Shown: piece after piece, positions 46,034 to 54,539 of the stretch | Numbering within the stretch: the first letter of the stretch is position 1 | Layout: each line of letters begins with the position of its first letter | Source of the DNA: Rhizobium sp. CB3090 | Lineage (GTDB): Bacteria; Pseudomonadota; Alphaproteobacteria; Rhizobiales; Rhizobiaceae | Assembly: GCF_029714285.1 (NCBI RefSeq) | Contig: NZ_CP121663.1 | Span: 1,054,001 to 1,118,000 of the forward strand | Length of the DNA stretch: 64,000 nt | Reading direction: 5' to 3' | The notes under the pieces: model-generated | The model's database searches: none | Told to the model about the DNA's origin: nothing | The model's input: the letters and a program-made list of their open reading frames with translations, nothing else | Made by a program: the position numbers and the translations under genes

Positions 46034-46390
46034 ATGTCTCTGTTGAAAACCATCGACCCGAAGCCGGCATTCGAGCCGAAACACTCCAAGGCGATGCCGG
46101 ACCGTCTGATCTCCGGAGATCCGTCCTTCAAGACCTGGGCCCAGGACAGCGCGCGAGACGGGATGATCAACACCGGCGTGTGGGAGGCGACCCCGGGCGA
46201 AAGCCGTTCGATCAAGGGCGAGACGTTCGAATTCTGCCACATCCTTCAGGGCGTCATTGAACTGACTGAAGAGGGTGGCACACCCGTCACCTATCGCGCC
46301 GGCGACAGCTTCGTCATGAAACCGGGATTCAAAGGTGTTTGGCGGACGATCGAGACCGTCCGCAAGATCTATGTGACCGTCAGCCCATGA
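46034..46390 (+). CDS. Cupin domain protein
   Basis: The 118-residue protein has a single cupin barrel of the DUF861 type: VWEATPGESRSIKGETFEFCHILQGVIELTEEGG, then YRAGDSFVMKPGFKGVWRTIE, TVRKIYVTV. One metal-binding His of the classic cupin motif 1 is visible (FCHIL); others are replaced by Glu or Trp as in this subfamily. It overlaps the next gene by 4 bases (ATGA). Confidence 0.88.
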   Translation: MSLLKTIDPKPAFEPKHSKAMPDRLISGDPSFKTWAQDSARDGMINTGVWEATPGESRSIKGETFEFCHILQGVIELTEEGGTPVTYRAGDSFVMKPGFKGVWRTIETVRKIYVTVSP

Positions 46391-46851
46391 CAAGCCTCAT
46401 CGACCTGCCCGTCTTCGAGGCCCAACATGAGGGCTATACGCTGAGCACCGATCGCGGTCGGCTCGATGTCGATCGGATCCATCGCTATCTCGCGGAAGAA
46501 TCCTATTGGGCACGCGGCCTTGATCGCGCTCTGCTCGAACGGGCGCTCGCCGGTTCGCTGCCGGTCGCGATCTATGCGACAAATGGCGATTTGGCCACTT
46601 TTGCACGCGTCGTCACGGATCTAGCCGTCTTTGCCTATCTTCGCGATGTCTTCACTTTGCCGGAGCATCGGGGTCGGGGCCTGGCGACATTTCTTGCGAC
46701 GGCGATCCGCGCCCATCCCGAGCTGAAAACAGTGAGCACCTGGATGCTGGCGACGCGCGATGCTCATGCGGTCTACGCAAGAGCCGGCTTCACGCCGGTC
46801 CCGCATCCGGATTACTACATGACCATCCGGAAATCCGCCAAAAATCCATAA
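46387..46851 (+). CDS. GNAT family N-acetyltransferase (single domain)
   Basis: The 154-residue protein shows a compact GNAT fold: LARFAR-type strands, VFTLPEHRGRGLATFLATAI (acyl-CoA loop RGRGLA), STWMLATRDAHAVYARAGFTPV and an ending YYMTIRKSAKNP. It begins MTSLIDLPVFEAQHEGYTLS. It is coupled to the cupin gene by ATGA. A palindrome that resembles the operator of the downstream LysR gene starts within its last codons. Confidence 0.88.
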   Translation: MTSLIDLPVFEAQHEGYTLSTDRGRLDVDRIHRYLAEESYWARGLDRALLERALAGSLPVAIYATNGDLATFARVVTDLAVFAYLRDVFTLPEHRGRGLATFLATAIRAHPELKTVSTWMLATRDAHAVYARAGFTPVPHPDYYMTIRKSAKNP

Positions 46852-46866
46852 CCACCGGTTATGGAT
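46844..46866. promoter_or_regulatory. Palindrome upstream of hyuA, shared with the LysR promoter
   Basis: ATCCATAACC (46844-46853) and GGTTATGGAT (46857-46866) form a perfect 10-bp inverted repeat with a 3-base spacer. The same CCATAACC/GGTTATGG half-sites occur before the LysR gene at 50971-50989. It lies about 75 bases before the HyuA start and is a good candidate LysR-family operator. Confidence 0.6.
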
Positions 46867-46940
46867 TGCGCTGCTCTTGTTACTGGCGACCGTGGCGTTC
46901 CCCCGCCATTGTGCACGCACCAGCACGAGGAAAACAGCAC

Positions 46941-48986
46941 ATGGGCTATCGCATCGGGGTCGACGTCGGCGGATCCTTCACCGATTTTGCGGTGTTTGAT
47001 GAGGCCAGCGGCCGCATCTCCACCCTCAAGGTCTTCTCCCGGCCGGATGAGCCGGGAGCGGAAATCACAGCGGGTCTTTCGACGCTCAAGACCCGCGACG
47101 GGCTCGATCCTGCAGAGGTCGATTATTTCACCCATGGCACGACGGTCGGCGTCAACACGGTCATCCAACGCAACGGCCATGAGCTCGCGCTGTTCACCAC
47201 ACGGAATTTTGAGGACGTGCTGCAGATCGCGCGCCTGAAAATCCCGCAGATCCACAATCTCTATTCGGTGCGCCCGGAGCCGCTGATTGGACGCGACCGC
47301 GTGTTCGGCATCGACGAGCGAACCGCTGCTACGGGCGACATACTGGGCACTCCGCGCGAGGATGATGTCGAGAAGGCCGTCCGTGCCGCCGAACGGGCCG
47401 GTTGCAAGGGTATCGTCATCGCCTTCCTCAACGCCTATCGCAATCCGGCCAACGAACTTGCCGTCAAGGCGATGATCGAAAGGTTAGCTCCCGGCCTGCC
47501 GGTCTTCTCCTCCGCGCAGACCTGGCCGATCATCCGCGAATATGAGCGCACCATCACGGCCGTCATCAGCGGCTATGTGCAGCCGCGCGTCTCCCGCTAT
47601 CTCGACCGCTTCGAAAGCGTGCTCAGACAGGAAGGGCTCGCCTGCCCTCTGCTGATCACGAAGAGCAATGGCGGCGTGATGGGCATCGACCAGGCGAGAA
47701 ACGATTGCGTGCAGATGATTCTTTCCGGCACGGCCTCCGGGGTGATCGGAGCCGGCTATCTCGCCAAGGCCAACGGTTTCGACCGCATCCTGAGCCTCGA
47801 TATCGGCGGCACCAGCGCTGATGTCGCCGTCATTGTCGACGGTCTGCCGCAATATGGTGTCGGCGAGCTGATCGGCGACTTCCAGATTCACATTCCTTCG
47901 GTATCGGTGAGCTCCGTCGGACAGGGCGGCGGTTCCATAGCCTGGGTGGATGCCTTCGGCATGCTGCAGGTTGGCCCGGACAGCGCCGGTTCGACGCCGG
48001 GTCCTGCCTGCTACGGGCGCGGCGGCATGAAGCCGACGGTCACCGACGCGGTCGCAGCCTGCAATCTCATCGGCCACATGCCGCTCGGTTATGGCGCCGT
48101 CGAAGTCGATCGTGCCGCGGCACGTGCGGCGATTGCTCCGCTTGCATCTGCGCTTGGCAGCACGATCGAAGCGACGGCAAACGACATCCTCAACATCTCG
48201 GTCTCGGGCATGTATGCCGAGGTCAGCGGCCTGGTTTCCCGCTTCGGGATAGACCCGCGGGAGTTTCATCTTTTCGCCTTCGGCGGCGCCGGCGCCATGC
48301 TGGCCTGCTTCCTGGCCCGCGAACTGGACATGAAAGGTGTCGTAGTGCCGCCCACTCCCGGCGTCGTCTCGGCGCTCGGGGGCCTGATCGCCGATCTGAA
48401 GAACGACTTCATCCGTACCGTCTATTGCGACGTGACACCGGAGGCGATGGCAAATGTTGCCGCGCCATACCGGGAACTGAAAGCCGAAGCCGAGCATTGG
48501 CTACGGCAAAAACAGGGCTTCACCGGGTCTGCCTCCATCCAGGCCTTTGCCGATATGCGCTATCTGGGCCAATCTTACGAGATCGAAGTCGCACTTCAGG
48601 GCGATTGGCTCGAAGAGATCGATGCCGATGCCATCGTCAATGCCTTCCACGCCGAACATGAGCGGCTTTTCGGCCATGCCGCATCGGATTCGCCGGTGCA
48701 GATGATTAATCTTCGCCTGACCATATCGGGTGCGACGCCGAAACCGTATCTTTCCGAACTCAGCCCGGCATACGAACCTGCCCAGCCGCGCTTTTCGGTC
48801 GAAGCCTGGTTCGACGGACGCCTAGCCACGACTGCGGTCTATCACCGCAGCGATTTGCGGGCGGGACATCGGCTGACGGGCCCGGCGATTGTTGCCCAGG
48901 ACGATACGACCACAGTGGTACCGCCGGATTTCGCCGTCGATGTCGACAGGTTCGGCAATCTCGTCATCACCCGCATGGAGGCCTGA
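46941..48986 (+). CDS. hyuA: Hydantoinase/oxoprolinase subunit A (HyuA family)
   Basis: The 681-residue protein has an acetate-and-sugar-kinase type ATPase fold: YRIGVDVGGSFTDFAVFDEA at the start, TVGVNTVIQRNG, SNGGVMGIDQARNDCVQMIL, LSLDIGGTSADVAVIVDGLP (phosphate 2 motif), GSTPGPACYGRGG and FAFGGAGAMLACFLARELDM. It forms an ATP-dependent hydantoinase, N-methylhydantoinase or 5-oxoprolinase with HyuB, whose gene starts one base after its stop. The substrate is a cyclic amide, or an unidentified relative. Confidence 0.94.
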   Translation: MGYRIGVDVGGSFTDFAVFDEASGRISTLKVFSRPDEPGAEITAGLSTLKTRDGLDPAEVDYFTHGTTVGVNTVIQRNGHELALFTTRNFEDVLQIARLKIPQIHNLYSVRPEPLIGRDRVFGIDERTAATGDILGTPREDDVEKAVRAAERAGCKGIVIAFLNAYRNPANELAVKAMIERLAPGLPVFSSAQTWPIIREYERTITAVISGYVQPRVSRYLDRFESVLRQEGLACPLLITKSNGGVMGIDQARNDCVQMILSGTASGVIGAGYLAKANGFDRILSLDIGGTSADVAVIVDGLPQYGVGELIGDFQIHIPSVSVSSVGQGGGSIAWVDAFGMLQVGPDSAGSTPGPACYGRGGMKPTVTDAVAACNLIGHMPLGYGAVEVDRAAARAAIAPLASALGSTIEATANDILNISVSGMYAEVSGLVSRFGIDPREFHLFAFGGAGAMLACFLARELDMKGVVVPPTPGVVSALGGLIADLKNDFIRTVYCDVTPEAMANVAAPYRELKAEAEHWLRQKQGFTGSASIQAFADMRYLGQSYEIEVALQGDWLEEIDADAIVNAFHAEHERLFGHAASDSPVQMINLRLTISGATPKPYLSELSPAYEPAQPRFSVEAWFDGRLATTAVYHRSDLRAGHRLTGPAIVAQDDTTTVVPPDFAVDVDRFGNLVITRMEA

Positions 48987-48987
48987 C

Positions 48988-50955
48988 ATGGCGATCGATC
49001 GCAGAAATCTGAAAGTGCTCGCCAACTTCTGTGCAGCCGCCGCCGATGCCATGGCCTTCACGCTGATGCGCACGGCGCATTCCGCCTTCGTCAAGGAAAC
49101 GGAGGACTTTTCCTGCCAGGTGGTGACGCGTGAAGGGCTTGCCTTCGCAAGCCCGCGACAATTCGGAGCCCCCTGGTATAGCGGCATCGACTACCGCCCG
49201 CTCCTCGACATGTTCGACGACTATGCCGAAGGCGACATCTGCATCACCAACGATCCCTATAGCGGCTTCGTCGCGACCCATTCTCCCGATATCCATATCT
49301 GGAAACCGGTATTCCATGGCGATGAGATTGCCTGTTTCGTAGTCGGCCATATCCACAATACCGATGTGGGCGGCGCCGTGCCCGCCTCGCTGTCGCGCTC
49401 GCTCACCGAAATCGAGCAGGAAGGTCTGCGTATTCCGCCGGTCAAGCTCGTCGCGAACGGCGTGCTGAACGATTTCGTGCTGCGCACGATCCGCGCCAAT
49501 GTCCGCCTGCCGGATCAGAACATCGGCGATCTCAACGCCCAGATCGCCTCTGTCAATATCGGCGAGCGCAAGTTGAAGGAGATCATTGCGCGCTTCGGCT
49601 TTGAGGATTTCATCAATGGTGTCGGCCAGATCCTCGATTATGCCGAGGAACAGACGCGCGCCATTCTCAGGCGCATACCGGATGGCGACTATTTCTTCGC
49701 GGACTACGCCGATGAGGATTCCGTCGGCGGCAAGCCCTGCCGTGTGGCGCTGACGCTGCGCATCCGCGGCGACGAGATCGAACTCGACTATACCGGCAGC
49801 GATCCGCAATTGGGGTCGTCTCTCAACATGCCGACCGGCGGGCGCGAACGCCATCCGCTGGTGATGGTGGGCTTGACCTATGTCTTGTACACGCTCGACA
49901 ATTCCCTGCTGCTCAATGCCGGAACGCTGCGGCCGGCGCGCGCGGTGCTTCCCGAAGGGAGTATCGTCAATTGTCAACGTCCCGCCGCTGTCGGCATGCG
50001 CTCGCTGACCTGCGCCATGACCCAGATCGTAACGGTTGGCGCCTTTGCGAAGGCGCTTCCGGAGTTGATGCCGGCTGCATCTCCCGGCGGCAATGCCATC
50101 ATGAACATCAAGACCAGCGATAGGAACGGCCGGCCGGTCATGGCCTCGATCGGCCCTGTCGGCGGCGGCGGCGGAGGAACGCCGATGGGCGATGGAAGCG
50201 ACGGTGCCGGCGGCGCCACGGGTTTCCTGCGCAACACGCCGATCGAGATCAGCGAGGCGGAAGTGCCGATCCGTTTTCTGCGTTACGGATTGGAGGCCGA
50301 TACCGGCGCGCCGGGTCGTTATCGCGGCGGCTTGTCGGCAGTGATGGAGTTCCAGGTCTCGGCGCCGGAGACCGTGGTGACGGCCCGCAACCGCAATCGC
50401 TCGGTCATGCCCTCCTGGGGGCTCGCAGGCGGCCATGCCGGCACGATTTCGCGCTTCATCCGCAATCCCGGTAGAGAGGACGAAATTTCGCTTGGGAATA
50501 CGGATATCGTGCACTGCAGTCCCGGCGATGTGATCCGCGTCATTGGCCCTGGAGCCGGCGGCTACGGCAATCCTTTCGAGCGGCCGGTCGAAACCGTCAT
50601 CCGAGATATACGGTGCGGCGCTGTCTCGATGGAAAGCGCACGACGCGACTATGGCGTGGCGATGTCGGATGGCGTGGTGGACCACGAAACGACGGCGGCC
50701 TTGCGGGTCGAGCGATCACCAAAGACCGATCCCATCACCTATGCCGCTGAGCGGATCGCCTTCGAATCGGTGTGGACGGAGGGCCGCTACGATCTGCTGA
50801 CGGCCTTCCTTGCCGGCGTGCCGGTCGGCTGGCGTTTCTTTCTGAAGCACAGGATCTTCGATGCGGTCGCGTCCCACTCAAACAGGTCGGACGGTGGCAT
50901 GGCCGAGCAAATGCGCGCCATCTTCGCCGACATACGCGAACGCTACGGCGTTTGA
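48988..50955 (+). CDS. hyuB: Hydantoinase/oxoprolinase subunit B (HyuB family)
   Basis: The 655-residue protein carries MAFTLMRTAHSAFVKETEDF, CITNDPYSGFVATHSPDIH, VGHIHNTDVGGAVPASLS, LDYTGSDPQLGSSLNMP, a Gly-rich stretch GGGGGGTPMGDGSDGAGG and CSPGDVIRVIGPGAGGYGNP. This is the HyuB/OplB layout. It works with HyuA in ATP-coupled opening of a cyclic amide or carboxylation-type chemistry. An internal start at 48988 immediately follows hyuA. Confidence 0.94.
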   Translation: MAIDRRNLKVLANFCAAAADAMAFTLMRTAHSAFVKETEDFSCQVVTREGLAFASPRQFGAPWYSGIDYRPLLDMFDDYAEGDICITNDPYSGFVATHSPDIHIWKPVFHGDEIACFVVGHIHNTDVGGAVPASLSRSLTEIEQEGLRIPPVKLVANGVLNDFVLRTIRANVRLPDQNIGDLNAQIASVNIGERKLKEIIARFGFEDFINGVGQILDYAEEQTRAILRRIPDGDYFFADYADEDSVGGKPCRVALTLRIRGDEIELDYTGSDPQLGSSLNMPTGGRERHPLVMVGLTYVLYTLDNSLLLNAGTLRPARAVLPEGSIVNCQRPAAVGMRSLTCAMTQIVTVGAFAKALPELMPAASPGGNAIMNIKTSDRNGRPVMASIGPVGGGGGGTPMGDGSDGAGGATGFLRNTPIEISEAEVPIRFLRYGLEADTGAPGRYRGGLSAVMEFQVSAPETVVTARNRNRSVMPSWGLAGGHAGTISRFIRNPGREDEISLGNTDIVHCSPGDVIRVIGPGAGGYGNPFERPVETVIRDIRCGAVSMESARRDYGVAMSDGVVDHETTAALRVERSPKTDPITYAAERIAFESVWTEGRYDLLTAFLAGVPVGWRFFLKHRIFDAVASHSNRSDGGMAEQMRAIFADIRERYGV

Positions 50956-50970
50956 CAGTCAGAGCCGAAT

Positions 50971-50989
50971 GGTTATGACTTCCATAACC
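50971..50989. promoter_or_regulatory. Inverted repeat before the LysR gene at 51004
   Basis: GGTTATG-ACTTC-CATAACC is a perfect 7-bp inverted repeat with a 5-base spacer, ending 14 bases before the LysR start codon. Its half-sites are the same as in the palindrome upstream of hyuA, suggesting autoregulation and control of hyuAB. Confidence 0.6.
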
Positions 50990-51003
50990 TGAAGGCGGAC
51001 CTC

Positions 51004-51876
51004 ATGAATGCACGCCAGCTAGAAATCTTCCGGGCGATCATGCGCGACGGCACGCTGACCGCTGCAGCGAATTCGCTCGGGATCTCGCAGCCGGCGGCCA
51101 GCAAGTTTCTCCACCATCTGGAAAGTCAGCTCGGCTATCCGCTGTTCGATCGCATCGGCGGACGGCTCGTACCGACCATGGAGGCAAATCTGCTGTTTGC
51201 GGATGCCGACCGGGTATTTCGCGAAATCGAAGCGCTGAAATCGCTGGCGCGGGATATCGGCGCGCAGAAGATCGGACTGTTGCGGCTCGGTATCAGCCTG
51301 GCAGTCACCTATTCGGTGCTTCCGAAGGCGCTCTTGCACTTTCGCGCGAAGCATCCGGAAGTGAAGGTTCATCTCCATGCGCTGCCGAAACGCGAGATCG
51401 CCGAGGCTCTGCTTCTCGGCGACATCGACCTCTCCATCACCTTGTCGGTGATCGAAGCCCCGACCGTTCGTAGCGAAATCCTCAGCGATGTTCCCATCGT
51501 GGCGGTGATGCGGGCCGATGATCCTCTGGCGTCAAAGGAAAGGATCGGCCCTTCGGATCTCGACGGTATGCCGCTGATCTCCTACGGCGCCCATGCGGAA
51601 ATAGGTGCTGCAATGGACGCGGCTTTCGCAAGCTGCGGCCGTCAGCGCGAGGTTGCCATTCAGATTGCCTCCTCCGTCGGCGCGGTACCGTTGGTGCGTG
51701 AGGGCCTCGGCATCGCCCTGGTCGACGGGCTTGTTGCCTGGCACGGCTTCGAGGGCCTGGTTGCCCGCCCGTTCGAACCGCACATCGCTATGCAGATGGT
51801 AGCAGCCACCAACGACGCTCGCCCCGCCTCCCGATTTGTGCGGCCGTTTCTCGCGACGTTGCGTGATGTTCTCTGA
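51004..51876 (+). CDS. LysR-family transcriptional regulator
   Basis: The 290-residue protein has the LysR winged helix (MNARQLEIFRAIMRDGTLTA, then SQPAASKFLHHLESQLGYPLFDRIGGRLVPT) and an effector domain (RLGISLAVTYSVLPKALLHF, DIDLSITLSVIEAPTVRSEI, SSVGAVPLVREGLGIALVDG). It lies directly after hyuB and before the aldehyde dehydrogenase, all on one strand. Shared palindromes indicate it regulates itself and hyuAB. Confidence 0.94.
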   Translation: MNARQLEIFRAIMRDGTLTAAANSLGISQPAASKFLHHLESQLGYPLFDRIGGRLVPTMEANLLFADADRVFREIEALKSLARDIGAQKIGLLRLGISLAVTYSVLPKALLHFRAKHPEVKVHLHALPKREIAEALLLGDIDLSITLSVIEAPTVRSEILSDVPIVAVMRADDPLASKERIGPSDLDGMPLISYGAHAEIGAAMDAAFASCGRQREVAIQIASSVGAVPLVREGLGIALVDGLVAWHGFEGLVARPFEPHIAMQMVAATNDARPASRFVRPFLATLRDVL

Positions 51877-52002
51877 GGCGCCGAATCTTGCGCTGAAACA
51901 CCGGGGGCAAACGGGATATTCCGTCGCGACAGCAAAAGCACTCAATCGAAACTGCCAGGGTGCAGCCGATAGACTTGCCCTACCCGGCGGTAAGGAGCAG
52001 CC

Positions 52003-53466
52003 ATGACCCTTAGTTTCGATCCAGATTCGCTCGACCTCCCAAGCGGACATTTCATCGATGGTCGTTATATCGCCGCCGGCGGCGGCATGACCATGCGCCG
52101 ACCCTCTGACGGCGTTGCCTTCGCGGAATGTCCGGTTGCCGGAAAGGATCTGGTCGATCGGGCCGTCGAGGCCGCAAACCGGGCTCTCAAGACGAGCGGC
52201 TGGTCGTCGCTCCGGCCCCGTGAGCGAACGAAGGCGCTGGTTCGCTGGGCCGACCTCATGGAAGAAGAGGCTGTGACGCTTGCACGTCTGGAAGCCGTCT
52301 CCTCTACCCGCCCGATCGGACAGCTCATCGCCGGCGACATCGCCATCACCGCCGAACAGATCCGCTTCTTCGCAGAATTCGCCGATAAGGAAGGCAGCGA
52401 TCTGGTGCCGACTGATGAGCACAGCCTCGGCATGATCATGAGCGAACCCTATGGAGTCGTCGGCGCGATCACGCCCTGGAACTTCCCGATTTCCATGGCG
52501 GGTTGGAAACTGGGCCCCGCATTGGCAGCGGGCAATGCCGTGGTGCTGAAACCCTCCGAAATGACGCCGTTCTCTACGCTGTACATGGCGGAGCTGTCGG
52601 TTCGCGCCGGCATTCCCGCCGGCCTGATCAACATCGTTCTCGGCGACGGCCCGACCACCGGCGCGGCGATTACCGGCCATCCTGGCATCGGCAAGATCAG
52701 CTTCACCGGTTCCACATCGGCCGGCGCGGCGATCATGGAGAATATCGCCCGTAGCGGCGTCAAACCAATGACGCTGGAACTCGGCGGCAAAAGTCCGCAA
52801 GTCGTTTTTGCCGACGCCGATCTCGATCTCGCCGCCGAGGCGATTGCGCGCAATATTCTCGCCAATGCCGGCCAGGCCTGTGTGGCCGGGTCCCGGCTGA
52901 TTGCCGAGCGCGCGATTGCCGAGCCTCTCAGCGAGGCGATCCTCAGACATATGCGTCAGATCAAACCAGGCCCGACCTGGGATGAGACCAGCCAATATTC
53001 GCCTATCATCTCGGAGCGCCAGATCGGGCGGATAGGCAGCATCGTTCAAGCCGCGATCGACGCCGGCGCGGAATGCCTGACGGGCGGTTCGCGGCTGGAT
53101 CGAGCAGGCTATTTTTATGCCCCGACACTGCTTGCCGGAGTCGATCAGACCTCGCCGGCGGTCACCGAAGAAATTTTCGGGCCGGTGTTGACGCTGCAAA
53201 CCTTCGAGACGGAGGAGGAAGCGCTCCAGCTTGCAGATCATCCGACCTATGGGCTTGCGGCAGGGCTTTTCACGCGCGATCTTTCCCGAGCTGTTCGCGT
53301 GACGCGTCGTCTCCAGGCCGGGACTGTCTGGGTCAACCGCTATGGACGTTCCCGCGACCATATTCTGCCGACCGGCGGCTATAAGAGTTCCGGCATCGGC
53401 AAGGATCTCGGCCGGGATGCCTATCTCGCCAATCGCCGCACCAAGTCCGTGCTGATCAACATCTGA
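52003..53466 (+). CDS. Aldehyde dehydrogenase family protein
   Basis: The 487-residue protein has the ALDH core: ITPWNFPISMAGWKLGPALA, LKPSEMTPFSTLYMAEL, ISFTGSTSAGAAIMENIARS, TLELGGKSPQVVFADADLDL with the general-base Glu, and NAGQACVAGSRL with the nucleophile Cys. The NAD-dependent oxidation of an aldehyde to an acid is expected. It is 9 bases upstream of the tartrate-type dehydrogenase gene. GAGGTTT...-type ribosome binding (AAGGAGC) precedes the start. Confidence 0.94.
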   Translation: MTLSFDPDSLDLPSGHFIDGRYIAAGGGMTMRRPSDGVAFAECPVAGKDLVDRAVEAANRALKTSGWSSLRPRERTKALVRWADLMEEEAVTLARLEAVSSTRPIGQLIAGDIAITAEQIRFFAEFADKEGSDLVPTDEHSLGMIMSEPYGVVGAITPWNFPISMAGWKLGPALAAGNAVVLKPSEMTPFSTLYMAELSVRAGIPAGLINIVLGDGPTTGAAITGHPGIGKISFTGSTSAGAAIMENIARSGVKPMTLELGGKSPQVVFADADLDLAAEAIARNILANAGQACVAGSRLIAERAIAEPLSEAILRHMRQIKPGPTWDETSQYSPIISERQIGRIGSIVQAAIDAGAECLTGGSRLDRAGYFYAPTLLAGVDQTSPAVTEEIFGPVLTLQTFETEEEALQLADHPTYGLAAGLFTRDLSRAVRVTRRLQAGTVWVNRYGRSRDHILPTGGYKSSGIGKDLGRDAYLANRRTKSVLINI

Positions 53467-53475
53467 GGAGCCGAC

Positions 53476-54519
53476 ATGAAGACCTATAGGATCGCTCTCA
53501 TACCCGGCGACGGCATCGGCAAGGACGTCACCGCCGCTGCGTGGCAGGTACTGGAAAAAGTGGCTGGAAAGGCGGGCTTCAAGCTGCAGCCGACCAGCTT
53601 TCCCTGGTCCTGCGCCTACTACAAGGAAACGGGTGCGATGATGCCCCCCGACGGCATTGCGACCTTGCGCAAATTCGACGCCATCCTGCTCGGTGCGGTT
53701 GGCTGGCCAACCGAGGTGCCCGATTCCGTTTCGCTCCACGGCCTGCTTCTGCCGATCCGCAAGGCCTTCGAACAATATGCCAATATCCGGCCGCATAGGC
53801 TGCTGCCGGGCGTCGAAGGGCCGCTGAAGGCGCGCGACTTCGATATCCTCTGCATTCGCGAAAACACCGAGGGCGAATATTCCGGCGCCGGCGGACGGGT
53901 GCACCAGGGCACGGCAAACGAGGTCGCCGTCGAGACCTCGATCTTCACCAGGGCGGGCGTGGAACGCATCCTGCGCTTCGGCTTCGAACAGGCCCGTGCG
54001 CGCCGCGGAAAGCTCGCCTCCGTCACCAAGTCGAATGCGCAGAAATATTCCATGGTGTTCTGGGATGAGATCACCGCACGGCTTGCTGCCGAATATCCCG
54101 ATGTCACCGTGACGAGCTATCACATCGATGCCATGGCGGCACGCATGGTCATGGCGCCGGAAAGCCTCGACGTTGTCGTCGCCTCCAATCTTTTCGGCGA
54201 TATCCTGACCGACCTCGGGGCCGCCATCCAGGGCGGGCTCGGCTTTGCCGCTTCCGCCAATCTCAACCCGAACCGCACTGCGCCGTCAATGTTCGAACCC
54301 GTGCATGGTTCCGCGCCCGATATCGCCCATCTAGGTATCGCCAATCCAATCGCCGCGATCTGGTCAGCCGCCATGATGTTGGATCATCTCGGTGAAAAGA
54401 CTGCTGCGGATGCGATTCTCCATGCTATTGCCGCAGCAACCGAGACCGGTATCGGCACGGTGCCCGGCAAGGACAAGACCGACACCATCACTGATGCCGT
54501 GCTGCACGCACTCGCCTGA
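53476..54519 (+). CDS. Tartrate/D-malate dehydrogenase (isopropylmalate dehydrogenase family)
   Basis: The 347-residue enzyme has the beta-decarboxylating dehydrogenase motifs: IALIPGDGIGKDVTAAAWQV, ILLGAVGWP, LLLPIRKAFEQYANIRPHRL with the Arg residues, CIRENTEGEYSGAGGRVHQG, SVTKSNAQKYSMVFWDE and VVASNLFGDILTDLGAAIQG (metal-binding Asp). The GAVGWP and KSNAQKY variants fit tartrate dehydrogenase or D-malate dehydrogenase rather than LeuB. It oxidises a hydroxy-diacid with decarboxylation. Confidence 0.92.
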   Translation: MKTYRIALIPGDGIGKDVTAAAWQVLEKVAGKAGFKLQPTSFPWSCAYYKETGAMMPPDGIATLRKFDAILLGAVGWPTEVPDSVSLHGLLLPIRKAFEQYANIRPHRLLPGVEGPLKARDFDILCIRENTEGEYSGAGGRVHQGTANEVAVETSIFTRAGVERILRFGFEQARARRGKLASVTKSNAQKYSMVFWDEITARLAAEYPDVTVTSYHIDAMAARMVMAPESLDVVVASNLFGDILTDLGAAIQGGLGFAASANLNPNRTAPSMFEPVHGSAPDIAHLGIANPIAAIWSAAMMLDHLGEKTAADAILHAIAAATETGIGTVPGKDKTDTITDAVLHALA

Positions 54520-54539
54520 ACGACAAGGAAACGACGACA

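Noticed and set aside
48967..50685. 572-codon minus-strand frame opposite hyuB
   Set aside because: It is a shadow of the HyuB gene, with low-complexity, His/Arg/Ala-rich content and no ribosome-binding site.
51532..54123. Very long minus-strand open frame (863 codons) opposite LysR, aldehyde dehydrogenase and tartrate-type dehydrogenase genes
   Set aside because: It is an antisense shadow produced by high GC and codon bias. It spans three well-supported plus-strand genes and shows no domain motif.
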